Below, in pieces: positions 26,083 through 34,794 of a stretch of 64,000 nt of DNA (its first letter is position 1; each line of letters begins with the position of its first letter). Source of the stretch: Pontibacter sp. Tf4 (GTDB taxonomy: Bacteria > Bacteroidota > Bacteroidia > Cytophagales > Hymenobacteraceae); the NCBI RefSeq assembly GCF_014212495.1, contig NZ_JACKZC010000001.1, positions 558,001 through 622,000 on the forward strand. Direction: 5' to 3'. The notes under the pieces were generated by a model, which was given only the letters and a program-made list of their open reading frames with translations, had not been told where the DNA came from and did not search any database. The translations under genes and the position numbers were made by a program.

Positions 26083-27117
26083 ATGAATAAAAGGAAATTA
26101 CTGATAATAGGGGCTGTTGCCCTGCTCTGGGCTGCACCTGAAGCAAAGGCACAAGGCCCCGAAACCGAAACAATAGAAGAGTACGCCAGCCCCTCGGTGC
26201 GCAACACAGGCAAGAGCCGCGGCATTATTATAGGTTATGAGCGTCTGCCGCAGTTCGATATAGAGTCGGAGTCTAAGGACCCGCGTGTTGAGAGCGGCAG
26301 CGGCCGTGTGCGGCGCAATAACAAATTCGAGGCAAAAATATACGCGCCTATCGTTAACCAGCCTCAGACCAAGGTGATAATAGGGTTAGACTACAAACTC
26401 GAAGAGTTTAACTTCGACAAGGTAACCCCGGCTGCTTACAATTTATACCAGTACCTGGAGGATAAGAACCTGCACAGCCTGGGAGCCCAAATGGCCTTCC
26501 TGCGCTCTATCGATAATCGTCGCTTTTACCTGCTCCGCATAAATGGTGAGCTGAACGGCGATTGGGAGAAAGATGGTGCCAGCAATAACCTTATAGATTA
26601 CCTGAAAACTACTTTTGAAGCCGGCTATGGCTGGAAAAAATCACCGGATTATGTCATCGGGGTGGGTTTTCAGGTGGGCTATACATTCGGGCGCCGCAGC
26701 ATTTACCCTGCCATTATCTACAACCGCACCTTTAACGATAACTGGGGCGTAGAAGCGATATTTCCGGCAAACGTGCGCCTGCGCCGTAACGTGAACGAAA
26801 AAACACTGCTGTATACCGGCTACAAAATAGATGGCGCCAGCTACAACCTCTACATCGACGAAGGCCCGCTTTCGCAGTTTAAAGAAATAGAGCTGCGGCG
26901 CACCGACTTTAAAGGCTTTCTCCGGCTGGAACGTGAGATCTACGATTTCCTGTGGTTCTCGCTGGAAGGAGGTTTCCGGCAATACTACCGCAACCGTGTA
27001 TTCGACGAGGTCGGCTCCCGCAACGAAATCCTGAACAACGACCTGGCCGGCGCCGGCTATGTCCGAATTGAGTTATATGCCGTGCCACCGAGAAAGTTTA
27101 TGGAGAAACAAAAGTAA
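26083..27117 (+). CDS. DUF6268-type outer-membrane beta-barrel protein
   Basis: This encodes 344 residues with a signal peptide ending AKAQG. Long runs of alternating amphipathic strands follow (GIIIGYERLPQFDIES, KVIIGLDYKLEEFNF, FEAGYGWKKSPDYVIGVGFQVGYTFG, SLEGGFRQYYRNRVF), with a polar, aromatic-rich barrel look. The end is ELYAVPPRKFMEKQK. This pattern matches the DUF6268 barrel family of Bacteroidota. It follows the phosphoesterase-barrel gene by 84 bases in the same direction and may be co-transcribed. The role is unknown. Confidence 0.75.
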   Translation: MNKRKLLIIGAVALLWAAPEAKAQGPETETIEEYASPSVRNTGKSRGIIIGYERLPQFDIESESKDPRVESGSGRVRRNNKFEAKIYAPIVNQPQTKVIIGLDYKLEEFNFDKVTPAAYNLYQYLEDKNLHSLGAQMAFLRSIDNRRFYLLRINGELNGDWEKDGASNNLIDYLKTTFEAGYGWKKSPDYVIGVGFQVGYTFGRRSIYPAIIYNRTFNDNWGVEAIFPANVRLRRNVNEKTLLYTGYKIDGASYNLYIDEGPLSQFKEIELRRTDFKGFLRLEREIYDFLWFSLEGGFRQYYRNRVFDEVGSRNEILNNDLAGAGYVRIELYAVPPRKFMEKQK

Positions 27118-27440
27118 GAGCAGGATTTTGGTTCTATAGTTTAGCTGGCTATATTTAGTATTGTCATGTCGAGCATTCTTGAGACGCGAGTCGAAAAGAG
27201 CCAGCGTAGCTGTGAGACATCTTATGTGTCTTATAGTTTGATAATATATCCTGCTATAGTTTGTAAAGACCTAGCAGCGTGCGTAGCTCCTGCTAGTGTC
27301 TGGTGCTATAGTTTACTTTGCTTTGCTTACTATTCGACACAAGCCTATTCTTTCATAGCCGCTTTTATTCCTGGGAGCTCTACTTACCTATCGTTTTATA
27401 GCTTGGTAAGCTCCCTCTGGGGCCGGGAGGCCCCGGCTTC

Positions 27441-27522
27441 GGGCATCGCGCTGCTGCCTTCTTGCTATCCTCGTGCCTCGGATTGCCTGACGGCACCGCA
27501 ACAAGTCAAAGGCGCTCAACCC
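27441..27522 (+). ncRNA. Structured core of repeat copy B
   Basis: This is the same fold as copy A: GGG 27441-27443 / CCC 27520-27522, loop CATC/TCAA, GCGC 27448-27451 / 27512-27515, arm 27455-27465 with 27498-27508 (mismatches at the same two places as copy A), hairpin TGCC-TGAC-GGCA 27484-27495. Just upstream, CTTACC...GGTAAG pairs where copy A has GAGCC...GGCTC. Strand arbitrary. Confidence 0.4.
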
Positions 27523-27841
27523 AAAGACTGATATCATATTAGATAGGTTATGATTTGGCTATAGTTGTCTGTATTTGTTCTTTGTTAAAGTAGATCTGTT
27601 CTTCTCGTGGTTATAGTTCCTTGGGGCATGCTGCGCCTGCCTGCTTATGGGCTGTAACTATAGAACTATAGTTGAGACTATAGCAGTATCAGAGTTCCCC
27701 TCCTTGGATAAGGAGGGGCAGGGGTGGTTGGATCACGCCAACTATAGGACAGTAGCTTAAACTATAGCAAAAAGCACGAATCCTGAAAATCCTCTCATCA
27801 CCATTAATCCCAGTTCAGACATTTCTGTCTCTACCGAGCCA

Positions 27842-27900
27842 GTTGAGTTACAAACTCAACACCATAGTTAGGCACGGGTTACAAACCCGCGCCAGCAAAA
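27842..27900. repeat. Two-hairpin element, copy 1
   Basis: GTTGAGTT-ACA-AACTCAAC, a 14-base spacer, CGGGTT-ACA-AACCCG, then CGCCAGCAAAA. All stem positions pair. The element recurs at 40150-40209 with different but still paired stems. Confidence 0.7.
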
Positions 27901-28083
27901 CGGGCAACCATAAAACTATAGCCACCAACTATAGCCTAATCCTGAAAATCCTTAATCCTGTAAATCCTTGGGTAAGGGCCCTATTTAAAGATTCAGATAA
28001 TACTCCCTCTCCTGTTTTTAGGAGAGGGCTGGGGTGAGGTAATGAACGGTAACTATAGCTCCGGCCGAAAACAGCGCTTAACC

Positions 28084-30156
28084 TTAATCCAACAGACTTT
28101 GCAGGTAGTTGTAAGTGGCGTATTGGGCACGGATGCTGTCGTCGGATGAGGTTTGTACGTAGCTGTTATCTACGTGGCGCGATTTTGTGTTGTCGGAGCG
28201 TTGAAGGTCTATGATGGTGCGTACCTGTTCCACAAGGTTCTGCTGGTAGAGCGGGAAGGCAACTTCTACGCGACGGTCCAGGTTTCGTGTCATCCAGTCG
28301 GCAGAGGCTATGTAGTATTTCTCGTTGCCGTTGTTATGGAAAATGTACACCCGGGCGTGCTCCAGGTAGCGGTCCACAATACCCTGCACGGTAATGTTCT
28401 CGCTCAGGCCTTTTACACCGGGCTGCAGACAACAGATGCCACGCACCAGCAACTCTATCTTTACACCTGCCTGGCTGGCTGCGTATAGTTTCCGGATCAT
28501 TTTTTCATCCTGCAGCGCATTCATCTTAAGGATCATAGACGCAGGCAGGCCTTCCTTTGCATGCTTTATTTCCTGGTTTATCAGGTCAGTGAAGCGCTCG
28601 CGCATGTTGATGGGGGCTACCAGCAGGTGCTTGAACTTCTTGTCGGGCTGGCGGTCAATAAAGAAATTAAACACCTGTTCCACATCTTTAGTCAGCCGCG
28701 GATCGCAGGTAAACAGGGCATGGTCGGCGTATATTTTAGAGGTGTCCTCGTTATAGTTACCGGTGCTCAGGTAGGCGTAGTTTACCAGCTTGCCGTCCTC
28801 GTTGCGGGTAATAAGGCCCAGCTTGGAGTGCACTTTCAGGTCCGGGAACCCGAGGATAACATTGGCACCGGCCTTCTGCAGTTTGCCTGCCCAGTACATA
28901 TTCGATTCTTCGTCGAAGCGGGCTTTCAGTTCCACTACCACTGTTACCAGTTTGCCGTTTTTAGCAGCTTTGGTCAGGGCTTTGGCAATGGCCGAGCCGT
29001 CGGCAACGCGGTAAAGGGTAGCGCTAATGGCTGTAACCGCCGGGTCGTTGGCCGCCTCGTTAAACAGCTTTACCACATAGTCAAACTTCTGGTACGGGTA
29101 ATGCACCATGTAATCCTGCTTTTTGATGGCGGCAAGCATGCTGGGCTCGTGCTCCAGCAACGGGTGCGGCAAAGTAGGCTGTGGCTTATACTTCAGGTCG
29201 GGTGTGTTGAAATCCGGGAAGCCGAAAAAGTCGCGGAAGTTGTGGTATTTGCTGCCTTCTACCAGTTCTTCTTCTGTTATACCGGTGTGCGCCATAATCG
29301 CATCCAGCAGTGCCTGTGGCGTTTCGGGGTCATAGAGCAGGCGTGAAGGAGTACCTATTTCCCGTTTTTTCAGTCCTTTCCGGATCTTGGTCATCAGGTT
29401 AGCCGATACATCTTCTTCAATGTCCAGTTCCGCATCCCGTGATACCTTCACGGCATGCGTCTCGAACCGGGTATACTCCGGAAACAGCAAGGGCATACAG
29501 GCGCGGATGGCATCATCTATAAACATCACGTAGCGGTTGTTCTTTTGGGTGGGCAGCTTAATAAACCGGCTTCCGTGCTTTTTGGTAGGCACCTCCAGCA
29601 TGGCAAACTGCTCCGGTGCGGCGCTGTCTTTTTTGGGGTCACTCATCTGCACACCCAGGTACACGGTCTGGTCTTTCAGGAAAAAGTGTGTTTCCGTGTC
29701 GTCCATCACCATTGGCACCAGCAGTGGCTGCAGGTTCTCCTTAAAATAAGCAGTTATGAATTTCCGCTGCGAGGCGCTAAGGTCCTGTTCTGTCAGCAAA
29801 TGGATCTTTTCCTTTTTCAGGTCGGCCAGAATACCGTTGCGGAACACTTCGCCAAATTCGTCCTGCTGGCGTTTTACTTCTTCCAGCACCAGGTCCAGTG
29901 TTTCCGATGGGTCCTCGTCCAGTTTTTCTATAGTTTTGCGCTTCAGTTTTATCAGGCGTTTGAGTGTGGCCACGCGCACTTTAAAGTACTCATCCAGGTT
30001 AGACGAGAAGATGGCCATAAACTTGATGCGCTCCAGCAGGGGCACCTGTCTGTCGCGGGCTTCCTGCAGTACTCTATAGTTAAAAGCCAGCCAGCTTAGC
30101 TCCCGGTTTATGAATTCCGGGGCAACCTCGTGCTTTTTCTTTTTCTCTTTTTCCAT
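28084..30156 (-). CDS. ppk1: Polyphosphate kinase 1
   Basis: This encodes 690 residues, full length for PPK1, the cytoplasmic or membrane-associated enzyme polymerising phosphate from ATP into polyphosphate. The N-terminal domain opens FINRELSWLAFNYRVLQEA and FSSNLDEYFKVRVATLK. The autophosphorylated histidine is in DLKVHSKLGLITR (about residue 441). The second histidine motif is HARVYIFHNNGNEKYYIAS near residue 600, followed by DWMTRNLDRRVEVAFPL. A SixA-type phosphatase gene lies 68 bases upstream on the same strand, a frequent pairing. The downstream gap holds repeat copy B. Confidence 0.97.
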   Translation of the reverse strand: MEKEKKKKHEVAPEFINRELSWLAFNYRVLQEARDRQVPLLERIKFMAIFSSNLDEYFKVRVATLKRLIKLKRKTIEKLDEDPSETLDLVLEEVKRQQDEFGEVFRNGILADLKKEKIHLLTEQDLSASQRKFITAYFKENLQPLLVPMVMDDTETHFFLKDQTVYLGVQMSDPKKDSAAPEQFAMLEVPTKKHGSRFIKLPTQKNNRYVMFIDDAIRACMPLLFPEYTRFETHAVKVSRDAELDIEEDVSANLMTKIRKGLKKREIGTPSRLLYDPETPQALLDAIMAHTGITEEELVEGSKYHNFRDFFGFPDFNTPDLKYKPQPTLPHPLLEHEPSMLAAIKKQDYMVHYPYQKFDYVVKLFNEAANDPAVTAISATLYRVADGSAIAKALTKAAKNGKLVTVVVELKARFDEESNMYWAGKLQKAGANVILGFPDLKVHSKLGLITRNEDGKLVNYAYLSTGNYNEDTSKIYADHALFTCDPRLTKDVEQVFNFFIDRQPDKKFKHLLVAPINMRERFTDLINQEIKHAKEGLPASMILKMNALQDEKMIRKLYAASQAGVKIELLVRGICCLQPGVKGLSENITVQGIVDRYLEHARVYIFHNNGNEKYYIASADWMTRNLDRRVEVAFPLYQQNLVEQVRTIIDLQRSDNTKSRHVDNSYVQTSSDDSIRAQYATYNYLQSLLD

Positions 30157-30224
30157 TGCTATAGTTGTTGTGCGGCATACGGCTGCAACGGGTGTACAGC
30201 CAGGTAAGCAATCTGTAAATGACC

Positions 30225-30719
30225 TTATTTGTAGTTCTTAGGGAAGTCGAAGAACAGGAACTCGGCATTGTCGCGGCTTATTTCGTACCAGCTTTCGCAT
30301 TCGAAGGTCAGGGCAATTATACCGGCCGTCGGGATGCTGCCCACTACTTCCGGCGACAGCATGTTGGCAAAGTCAGTGATTGCCTCGTTGTGGCCTATGA
30401 TCATCATGTTTTCGTGCTCCAGGGGCGTTTCCTGCACTACTTCAAGCAGTGTGTTCTTATCGGCGCCATAAATACGGTCGTCAATTACAACATCATCGGG
30501 GTCGTAGCCCAGTTCGCGGCCTACCAGGGTGGCGGTAGTAATGGCCCGCACCGCAGGGCTCGACACGATCAGTTCGGGCAGCACTCCGCGCGACGACAGT
30601 TCCCGCCCCATCAGGGTCGCGTCGGTGCGGCCGCGCTTGTTCAGCGGCCTGTCGTGGTCGCTCAGTTCTTCAAACTCCCAGCTCGACTTGGCGTGTCTCA
30701 GGATATATAATGTCTTCAT
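30225..30719 (-). CDS. sixA: SixA-type histidine phosphatase
   Basis: I start at 30719 (MKTLYILRHAKSSW); five extra codons lie upstream of this in the same frame. The protein has 164 residues. RHAKSS carries the phosphohistidine-forming His9 of the histidine-phosphatase superfamily. RPLNKRGRTDA and SPAVRAITTA supply the arginines, and IGHNEAITDF the second histidine. SixA removes phosphate from phosphohistidine proteins; the Bacteroidota homologues next to ppk1 may act on another target. Symbol by family resemblance. Confidence 0.88.
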   Translation of the reverse strand: MKTLYILRHAKSSWEFEELSDHDRPLNKRGRTDATLMGRELSSRGVLPELIVSSPAVRAITTATLVGRELGYDPDDVVIDDRIYGADKNTLLEVVQETPLEHENMMIIGHNEAITDFANMLSPEVVGSIPTAGIIALTFECESWYEISRDNAEFLFFDFPKNYK

Positions 30720-30868
30720 GGGATTAGTGATCAAACAAAACCAACAGCATATTCAGGAGTTGCTATGGTTCTGTGTCTTTACTGTAAGTGCCGGTAATTT
30801 GTTGTGGTTGATGGATGGGAGGGGTGTAGTTAGGGGTGCTATAGTTATAGGACTATAGTTTCTCTTTT

Positions 30869-31542
30869 GTCATGTCGAGCGCAGCCGAGACATCTTACAT
30901 GTCCAATAGTTCATTTCAACTATTGTCATTTCGAACAGAGTGAGAAATCTATCTCAGCTTATAGTTGAAAGGCTATAGTGCTATAGTTTACTTTGCCTAC
31001 TACTGGAAACAAGCCATAGTTCTATAGTTTCTACCAATCCTGGCAGCTCTAATAGCCTATAGTTCTATAGTTTGCTTGGCTCCCTCCCGGGCCGGGAGGC
31101 CCCGTCTTCGGGCATCGCGCGGTGTACATTTCCTTTGCTCGTGCCTCGCAATGCTTTCAGCACCGGAAATCTACAAGGCGCTCAACCCAAAGACTGATAG
31201 CAAGCTCGATAGCTTCTGCTTGAACTATAGTTACTGCTCTTGCTTTTGGTTAGGGTAGATCATTTTTTCTCGCTGTTGTAGTTTCTTGGGGCAGGCTGCG
31301 CCTACCTGCTCATGGTCTGTAACTATAGAACCATAGTTGTCAACTATAGCAAAGACAGAGATTGTCCCCTTGAGGGGACTACAGAGGGTGTTGTATTGCT
31401 AACTATAGCAAAAGCAGAAATTCCCCTCTTGAGAGGGGTAGGGGTGTGTTTGTAAACTATAAAACTATAGCTGTTCCACTATAGCGAAATCCCCAAACCC
31501 CGAAAATCCTGTAATTCTGAAAATCTGATTCAGACAAACTAA
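30869..31542. repeat. Composite intergenic repeat, copy C
   Basis: This fills most of the 874-base gap between sixA and hflX. The modules are as in copies A and B: GTCATGTCGAGC at 30869, GAGACATCTTACATGTC, CCTGGCAGCTCTA at 31039, GGGCCGGGAGGCCCCG, core 31110-31188, GCTCAACCCAAAGACTGATA ending 31199, and the AACTATAG cluster near 31321-31350. It then has CCCCTT/AGGGG-type hairpins and AATC-CTGAAAATC units. It lacks the last hairpin of A and B. Confidence 0.85.
31110..31188 (+). ncRNA. Structured core of repeat copy C
   Basis: GGG 31110-31112 / CCC 31186-31188, loop CATC/TCAA, GCGC 31117-31120 / 31178-31181, arm TGTACATTTCC (31123-31133) with GGAAATCTACA (31165-31175) with one mismatch, hairpin TGCT-TTC-AGCA (31152-31162). 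The arm sequence differs from A and B at most positions yet stays paired. Strand arbitrary. Confidence 0.4.
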
Positions 31543-31570
31543 AAAAGAGCTACTGTGCGGGTAGCTCTTT
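31541..31570 (-). terminator. Terminator of hflX
   Basis: A 10-bp stem (AAAGAGCTAC 31544-31553, GTAGCTCTTT 31561-31570) is followed on the minus strand by T. It lies 24 bases beyond the hflX stop. Confidence 0.85.
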
Positions 31571-31593
31571 CAGAATATGAGTTAAACTATAGC

Positions 31594-32781
31594 TTACACA
31601 TTATTAGGGTAGCGCTGGTAGTGTATCTCGGCGACGCGGCGCTGCAGTTCATCGCGCAGGTCATCGATGTTTACTTTGTTGGTAGCGGAAATGAACAGGG
31701 CCGGGGCGTGCACTTTTGCCATGTAAGTAGCTTTCAGGTCGTCTATCGATGGCATTACTTCGTGGCCTTCTTCCTGCATTTCCTGCTCACGTTTCTGTAA
31801 GTACAGATCTACTTTGTTAAACACCAGCATCACCGGTTTTTCGGCAGCGTTAATGTCTTTCAGGGTATCGTTTACTACCTCAATGTGTTCTTCAAACGAC
31901 GGGTGCGACACATCCACCACATGCACCAGCAGGTCGGCTTCGCGTATCTCATCCAGCGTGGATTTAAAGGCCTCTATCAGCTTGGTTGGTAGTTTACGGA
32001 TAAACCCTACCGTATCGGAAAGCAGGAACGGGATATTGTCCAGCACTACTTTGCGCACGGTGGCATCTACGGTGGCAAACAACTTGTTCTCGGCAAACAC
32101 ATCCGACTTGGATAGCAGGTTCATGATAGTAGATTTGCCTACGTTGGTATACCCAACAAGGGCCACACGCACCATGCCCGAGCGGGCTTTGCGTTGCTCA
32201 AAGTTCTGCTTTTCAAATTTCTTCAACCGGTCGCGCAGCAACGATATCTTGTCGCGCACAATACGGCGGTCGGTCTCAATTTCGGTCTCACCGGGGCCTT
32301 TCATACCAATACCACCTTTTTGCTTGGATAAGTGCGTCCAGAGGTTGGTAAGGCGGGGTAGCAGGTACTGGTACTGGGCCATTTCTACCTGGGCGTGGGC
32401 CTGAGCGGTTTTGGCACGAAGCGCGAAAATATCCAGTATCAGCAAACTGCGGTCTACAATCTTTATCTGCAGCTCGTTCTCAATGTTGCGCACCTGCGAG
32501 GGGCTCAGGTCATCGTCGAAGATCACCATATCCACGTTGTGCTCCTGCACATACGCCTTTATTTCTTCCAGCTTACCACTGCCCACAAAAGTGGCGCGGT
32601 CGGGCCTTTCGAGTTTCTGGACAAAGCGTTTTATAGTCTGGGCACCGGCTGTTTCCGTTAAAAAAGCAAGCTCATCGAGGTACTCTTTTGTCTGTTCATC
32701 GGTTTGCCGGTAACCTGGTACGGCCACCAGTACGGCAGTCTCCTGCGGTTTGGCGGTTTCGTAGAATTTCTTTTTACCCAT
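31594..32781 (-). CDS. hflX: GTPase HflX
   Basis: This encodes 395 residues. The HflX N-terminal domain (FVGSGKLEEIKAYV, FDDDLSPSQVRNIENEL) and the coiled linker with GPGETEIETDRR are present. The GTPase domain has G1 GYTNVGKST (210-218), G3 DTVGFI and G4 NKVD near residue 325. HflX binds the 50S subunit and rescues or splits stalled or hibernating ribosomes, especially after heat. The gene follows the membrane cytochrome c gene with only 3 bases between, so they share a transcript. A terminator follows. Confidence 0.96.
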   Translation of the reverse strand: MGKKKFYETAKPQETAVLVAVPGYRQTDEQTKEYLDELAFLTETAGAQTIKRFVQKLERPDRATFVGSGKLEEIKAYVQEHNVDMVIFDDDLSPSQVRNIENELQIKIVDRSLLILDIFALRAKTAQAHAQVEMAQYQYLLPRLTNLWTHLSKQKGGIGMKGPGETEIETDRRIVRDKISLLRDRLKKFEKQNFEQRKARSGMVRVALVGYTNVGKSTIMNLLSKSDVFAENKLFATVDATVRKVVLDNIPFLLSDTVGFIRKLPTKLIEAFKSTLDEIREADLLVHVVDVSHPSFEEHIEVVNDTLKDINAAEKPVMLVFNKVDLYLQKREQEMQEEGHEVMPSIDDLKATYMAKVHAPALFISATNKVNIDDLRDELQRRVAEIHYQRYPNNV

Positions 32782-32784
32782 GTA

Positions 32785-33504
32785 TTATTTTTTAAGCGTC
32801 AAGGTATAGGCGGCCAGTTCTTCCAGCTCCTGCTCACTCAGTTGCTTTCCGAAGCCCGGCATCAGACCGCGTCCATTGGCAATTACCTGTTTGCGGTCGT
32901 TCAGGCTTAACTGACTTTGGGCAAGGTTGGTTGCGCCGCTGGTGCCTTTGGTGCCATCCTGTCCGTGGCATGTAGCGCATTGTTGTACAAAAACAGCCTG
33001 TGCATTAACCATAGCTGTTTCGTTAAGCGATGCTACAATCTCCTCGTGCACCACGCCCGATTCGCTCAGCGATACGTCGCCGGTCTCACTTGCGTCGGTT
33101 TCAGGGGTGGCTGTTGCGAACGTTTCCTGAAGCTGGTTTTTCTGCATGACCAGGCTGTCGGTTTCGGCAACGCCGTAGCTGTACATAAACACCACCAGCG
33201 CCAGTACCGACAGTAGTTTGTTTTCGCGTTTCAGGCCAACTATAGCCACCGGAATTGCGATCAGTACCAGTGTTACTTTCAGGGCGAGCCACGTCGGGAT
33301 GCCGCCGCTATAGTTATACAGCAGCCAGCCACCCGTAACCAGTATAAGTGTGCCGAAGATCATTTCCAGTACTTTGGTCTTGTTGCGGACAGTGGCAAGG
33401 GTGCCGCGCTTGTTCAGCAGCAGCAGTATAACTTTGTAAGTTAAGAGCAACAGAAAAAGAACTACTACCAGCACGTGCGTATGTAAAAAAGCTGTTATAG
33501 GCAT
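32785..33504 (-). CDS. Membrane-anchored cytochrome c
   Basis: This encodes 239 residues. The N-terminal half has four hydrophobic spans (VLVVVLFLLLLTYKVILLLL, VLEMIFGTLILVTGGWLLY, WLALKVTLVLIAIPVAIVG, LLSVLALVVFMYSYGVA), like SirB/CopD-type small membrane proteins. The C-terminal 70 residues are a class I cytochrome c with heme site CATCH (176-180) and axial Met215 (GLMPGFG). The domains are joined by a Thr/Ser/Glu-rich linker. It should carry heme in the periplasm as an electron carrier. It lies in an operon with hflX, with no obvious functional link. Confidence 0.88.
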   Translation of the reverse strand: MPITAFLHTHVLVVVLFLLLLTYKVILLLLNKRGTLATVRNKTKVLEMIFGTLILVTGGWLLYNYSGGIPTWLALKVTLVLIAIPVAIVGLKRENKLLSVLALVVFMYSYGVAETDSLVMQKNQLQETFATATPETDASETGDVSLSESGVVHEEIVASLNETAMVNAQAVFVQQCATCHGQDGTKGTSGATNLAQSQLSLNDRKQVIANGRGLMPGFGKQLSEQELEELAAYTLTLKK

Positions 33505-33652
33505 GGTGGTCTGGTTATAAGTAAAAGGTTTTGGAAGAAAGTATGCAATTTAGGGTAATTTTTCAGATGATAGTGCTATTTTAGGTAACTTGCCACCTTA
33601 AAAGACGGCAAAAGGCTGCCACCCGCCCGGCTTTTGGTCCTACACAGCATTT

Positions 33653-34771
33653 ATGCGCATAGCTATTGTTATCAACACTTCCTGGAACATTTTTAACTTC
33701 CGGCTGAGCCTGATAAAGGCACTGCTTGCCGAAGGCCATGAGGTAATAGCTATTGCCACACCCGATGCGTACTCGCAGCGCCTGGCAACTGCCGGCTGCC
33801 GGTTTGTGCCGGTACCAATGGAAAAAGGCACCAACCCGTTTAAAGACCTGTGGCTGATCTGGCGGCTATACCGCACCTATGCCCGCGTCAAACCCGACGT
33901 GGTGCTGCACTACACTATAAAACCAAACATTTACGGTGCTATAGCGGCTCACTTTGCCAACATTCCGGCCATCAACAATGTGTCGGGGCTGGGTACGGTT
34001 TTCATAAAAAAGGATTACATCTCCAACATTGCGCTTAAACTATACAAGCAGGCATTTCAGTATCCGGCCAAGGTATTTTTCCAAAACCAGGACGACCGCA
34101 GGCTTTTCCTGAAGCACAACCTGGTGCGGGCCGGTGTTACCGAAGTGTTGCCTGGTTCCGGTATCGACCTGCAGGCCTTTACACCGCAGCCTAAACCCGA
34201 CCCAGCAGCGCCCTTCACTTTCCTGATGATTGCGCGGGTGCTGTACGAGAAAGGTGTGGCCGAATACATGGAAGCCTGCCGCCTGCTGAAAGCAAAGTAC
34301 CCCGCTGTAAAGTGCCAGCTGCTGGGCCAGGTAGATGAACAAAGCCGTTTCGGGATAAAGCAAACCGTGCTGGATGCCTGGCTGGCCGAGGGTGCTGTAG
34401 AATATTTGGGCACCACCGACGACGTAGCCACCATTATTGCGCAGGCCGACTGCGTGGTGTTGCCCTCGTACCGCGAAGGAACGCCGCGTACCCTGCTGGA
34501 AGCTGCCGCCATGGCCAAACCGCTGATAGCGACCAACGTACCCGGCTGCCGCGAAGTAGTACAGCAAAACATAAACGGCCTGTTGTGCCGTGTGCGCAAC
34601 GCCCCCGACTTAGCTGATAAAATGGAACAAATGCTGCAACTGCCACCAGCGCAACTACAGCAAATGGGCCAGGCCAGCCGCCACCTGGCCGAAACAAAAT
34701 TTGACGTGCACTTTGTGATACAGCGCTACCTGCACGCCATTACCGAAGTGACCGACCCCAGAAAAGTATAA
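33653..34771 (+). CDS. Glycosyltransferase family 4
   Basis: This encodes 372 residues of a GT-B fold. The N-terminal domain starts MRIAIVINTSWNIFNFRLSL and has PDVVLHYTIKPNIYGAIAA. The donor domain has FLMIARVLYEKGVAEYMEA, LLGQVDE and DCVVLPSYREGTPRTLLEAAAM split at the EGTPR donor-binding motif (E-x7-E pattern). The end is NGLLCRVRNAPDLADKMEQ. This subgroup builds O-antigen or capsule from UDP-HexNAc or related sugars. It is followed 23 bases later by rfbC, consistent with surface polysaccharide synthesis. Confidence 0.92.
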   Translation: MRIAIVINTSWNIFNFRLSLIKALLAEGHEVIAIATPDAYSQRLATAGCRFVPVPMEKGTNPFKDLWLIWRLYRTYARVKPDVVLHYTIKPNIYGAIAAHFANIPAINNVSGLGTVFIKKDYISNIALKLYKQAFQYPAKVFFQNQDDRRLFLKHNLVRAGVTEVLPGSGIDLQAFTPQPKPDPAAPFTFLMIARVLYEKGVAEYMEACRLLKAKYPAVKCQLLGQVDEQSRFGIKQTVLDAWLAEGAVEYLGTTDDVATIIAQADCVVLPSYREGTPRTLLEAAAMAKPLIATNVPGCREVVQQNINGLLCRVRNAPDLADKMEQMLQLPPAQLQQMGQASRHLAETKFDVHFVIQRYLHAITEVTDPRKV

Positions 34772-34794
34772 ACTATAGTTACCGTAACGTACAG

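Larger units (their letters stand above)
27163..28045. repeat. Composite intergenic repeat, copy B
   Basis: This occupies nearly all of the 966-base gap between the DUF6268 gene and ppk1. The module order is the same as in copies A and C: GTCATGTCGAGCATTCTTGA at 27163, CCTGGGAGCTCTA at 27370, core 27441-27522, GCTCAACCCAAAGACTGATA ending 27533, and the AACTATAG triple near 27657-27685. It carries extra hairpins: CCCCTCCTT/AAGGAGGGG, the two-hairpin element at 27842-27900, and CCCTCTCCT/AGGAGAGGG at 28013-28036. The long frame inside (27166-27531) has no homologous frame in the other copies. Confidence 0.85.

Noticed and set aside
27166..27531. 121-codon frame in repeat copy B
   Set aside because: The frame crosses the folded core and is broken in copies A and C, so it is not conserved protein coding.
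31076..31258. 60-codon frame in repeat copy C
   Set aside because: It reads through the GGGCCGGGAGG box and core stem with low-complexity content; no match to the frames in the other copies.
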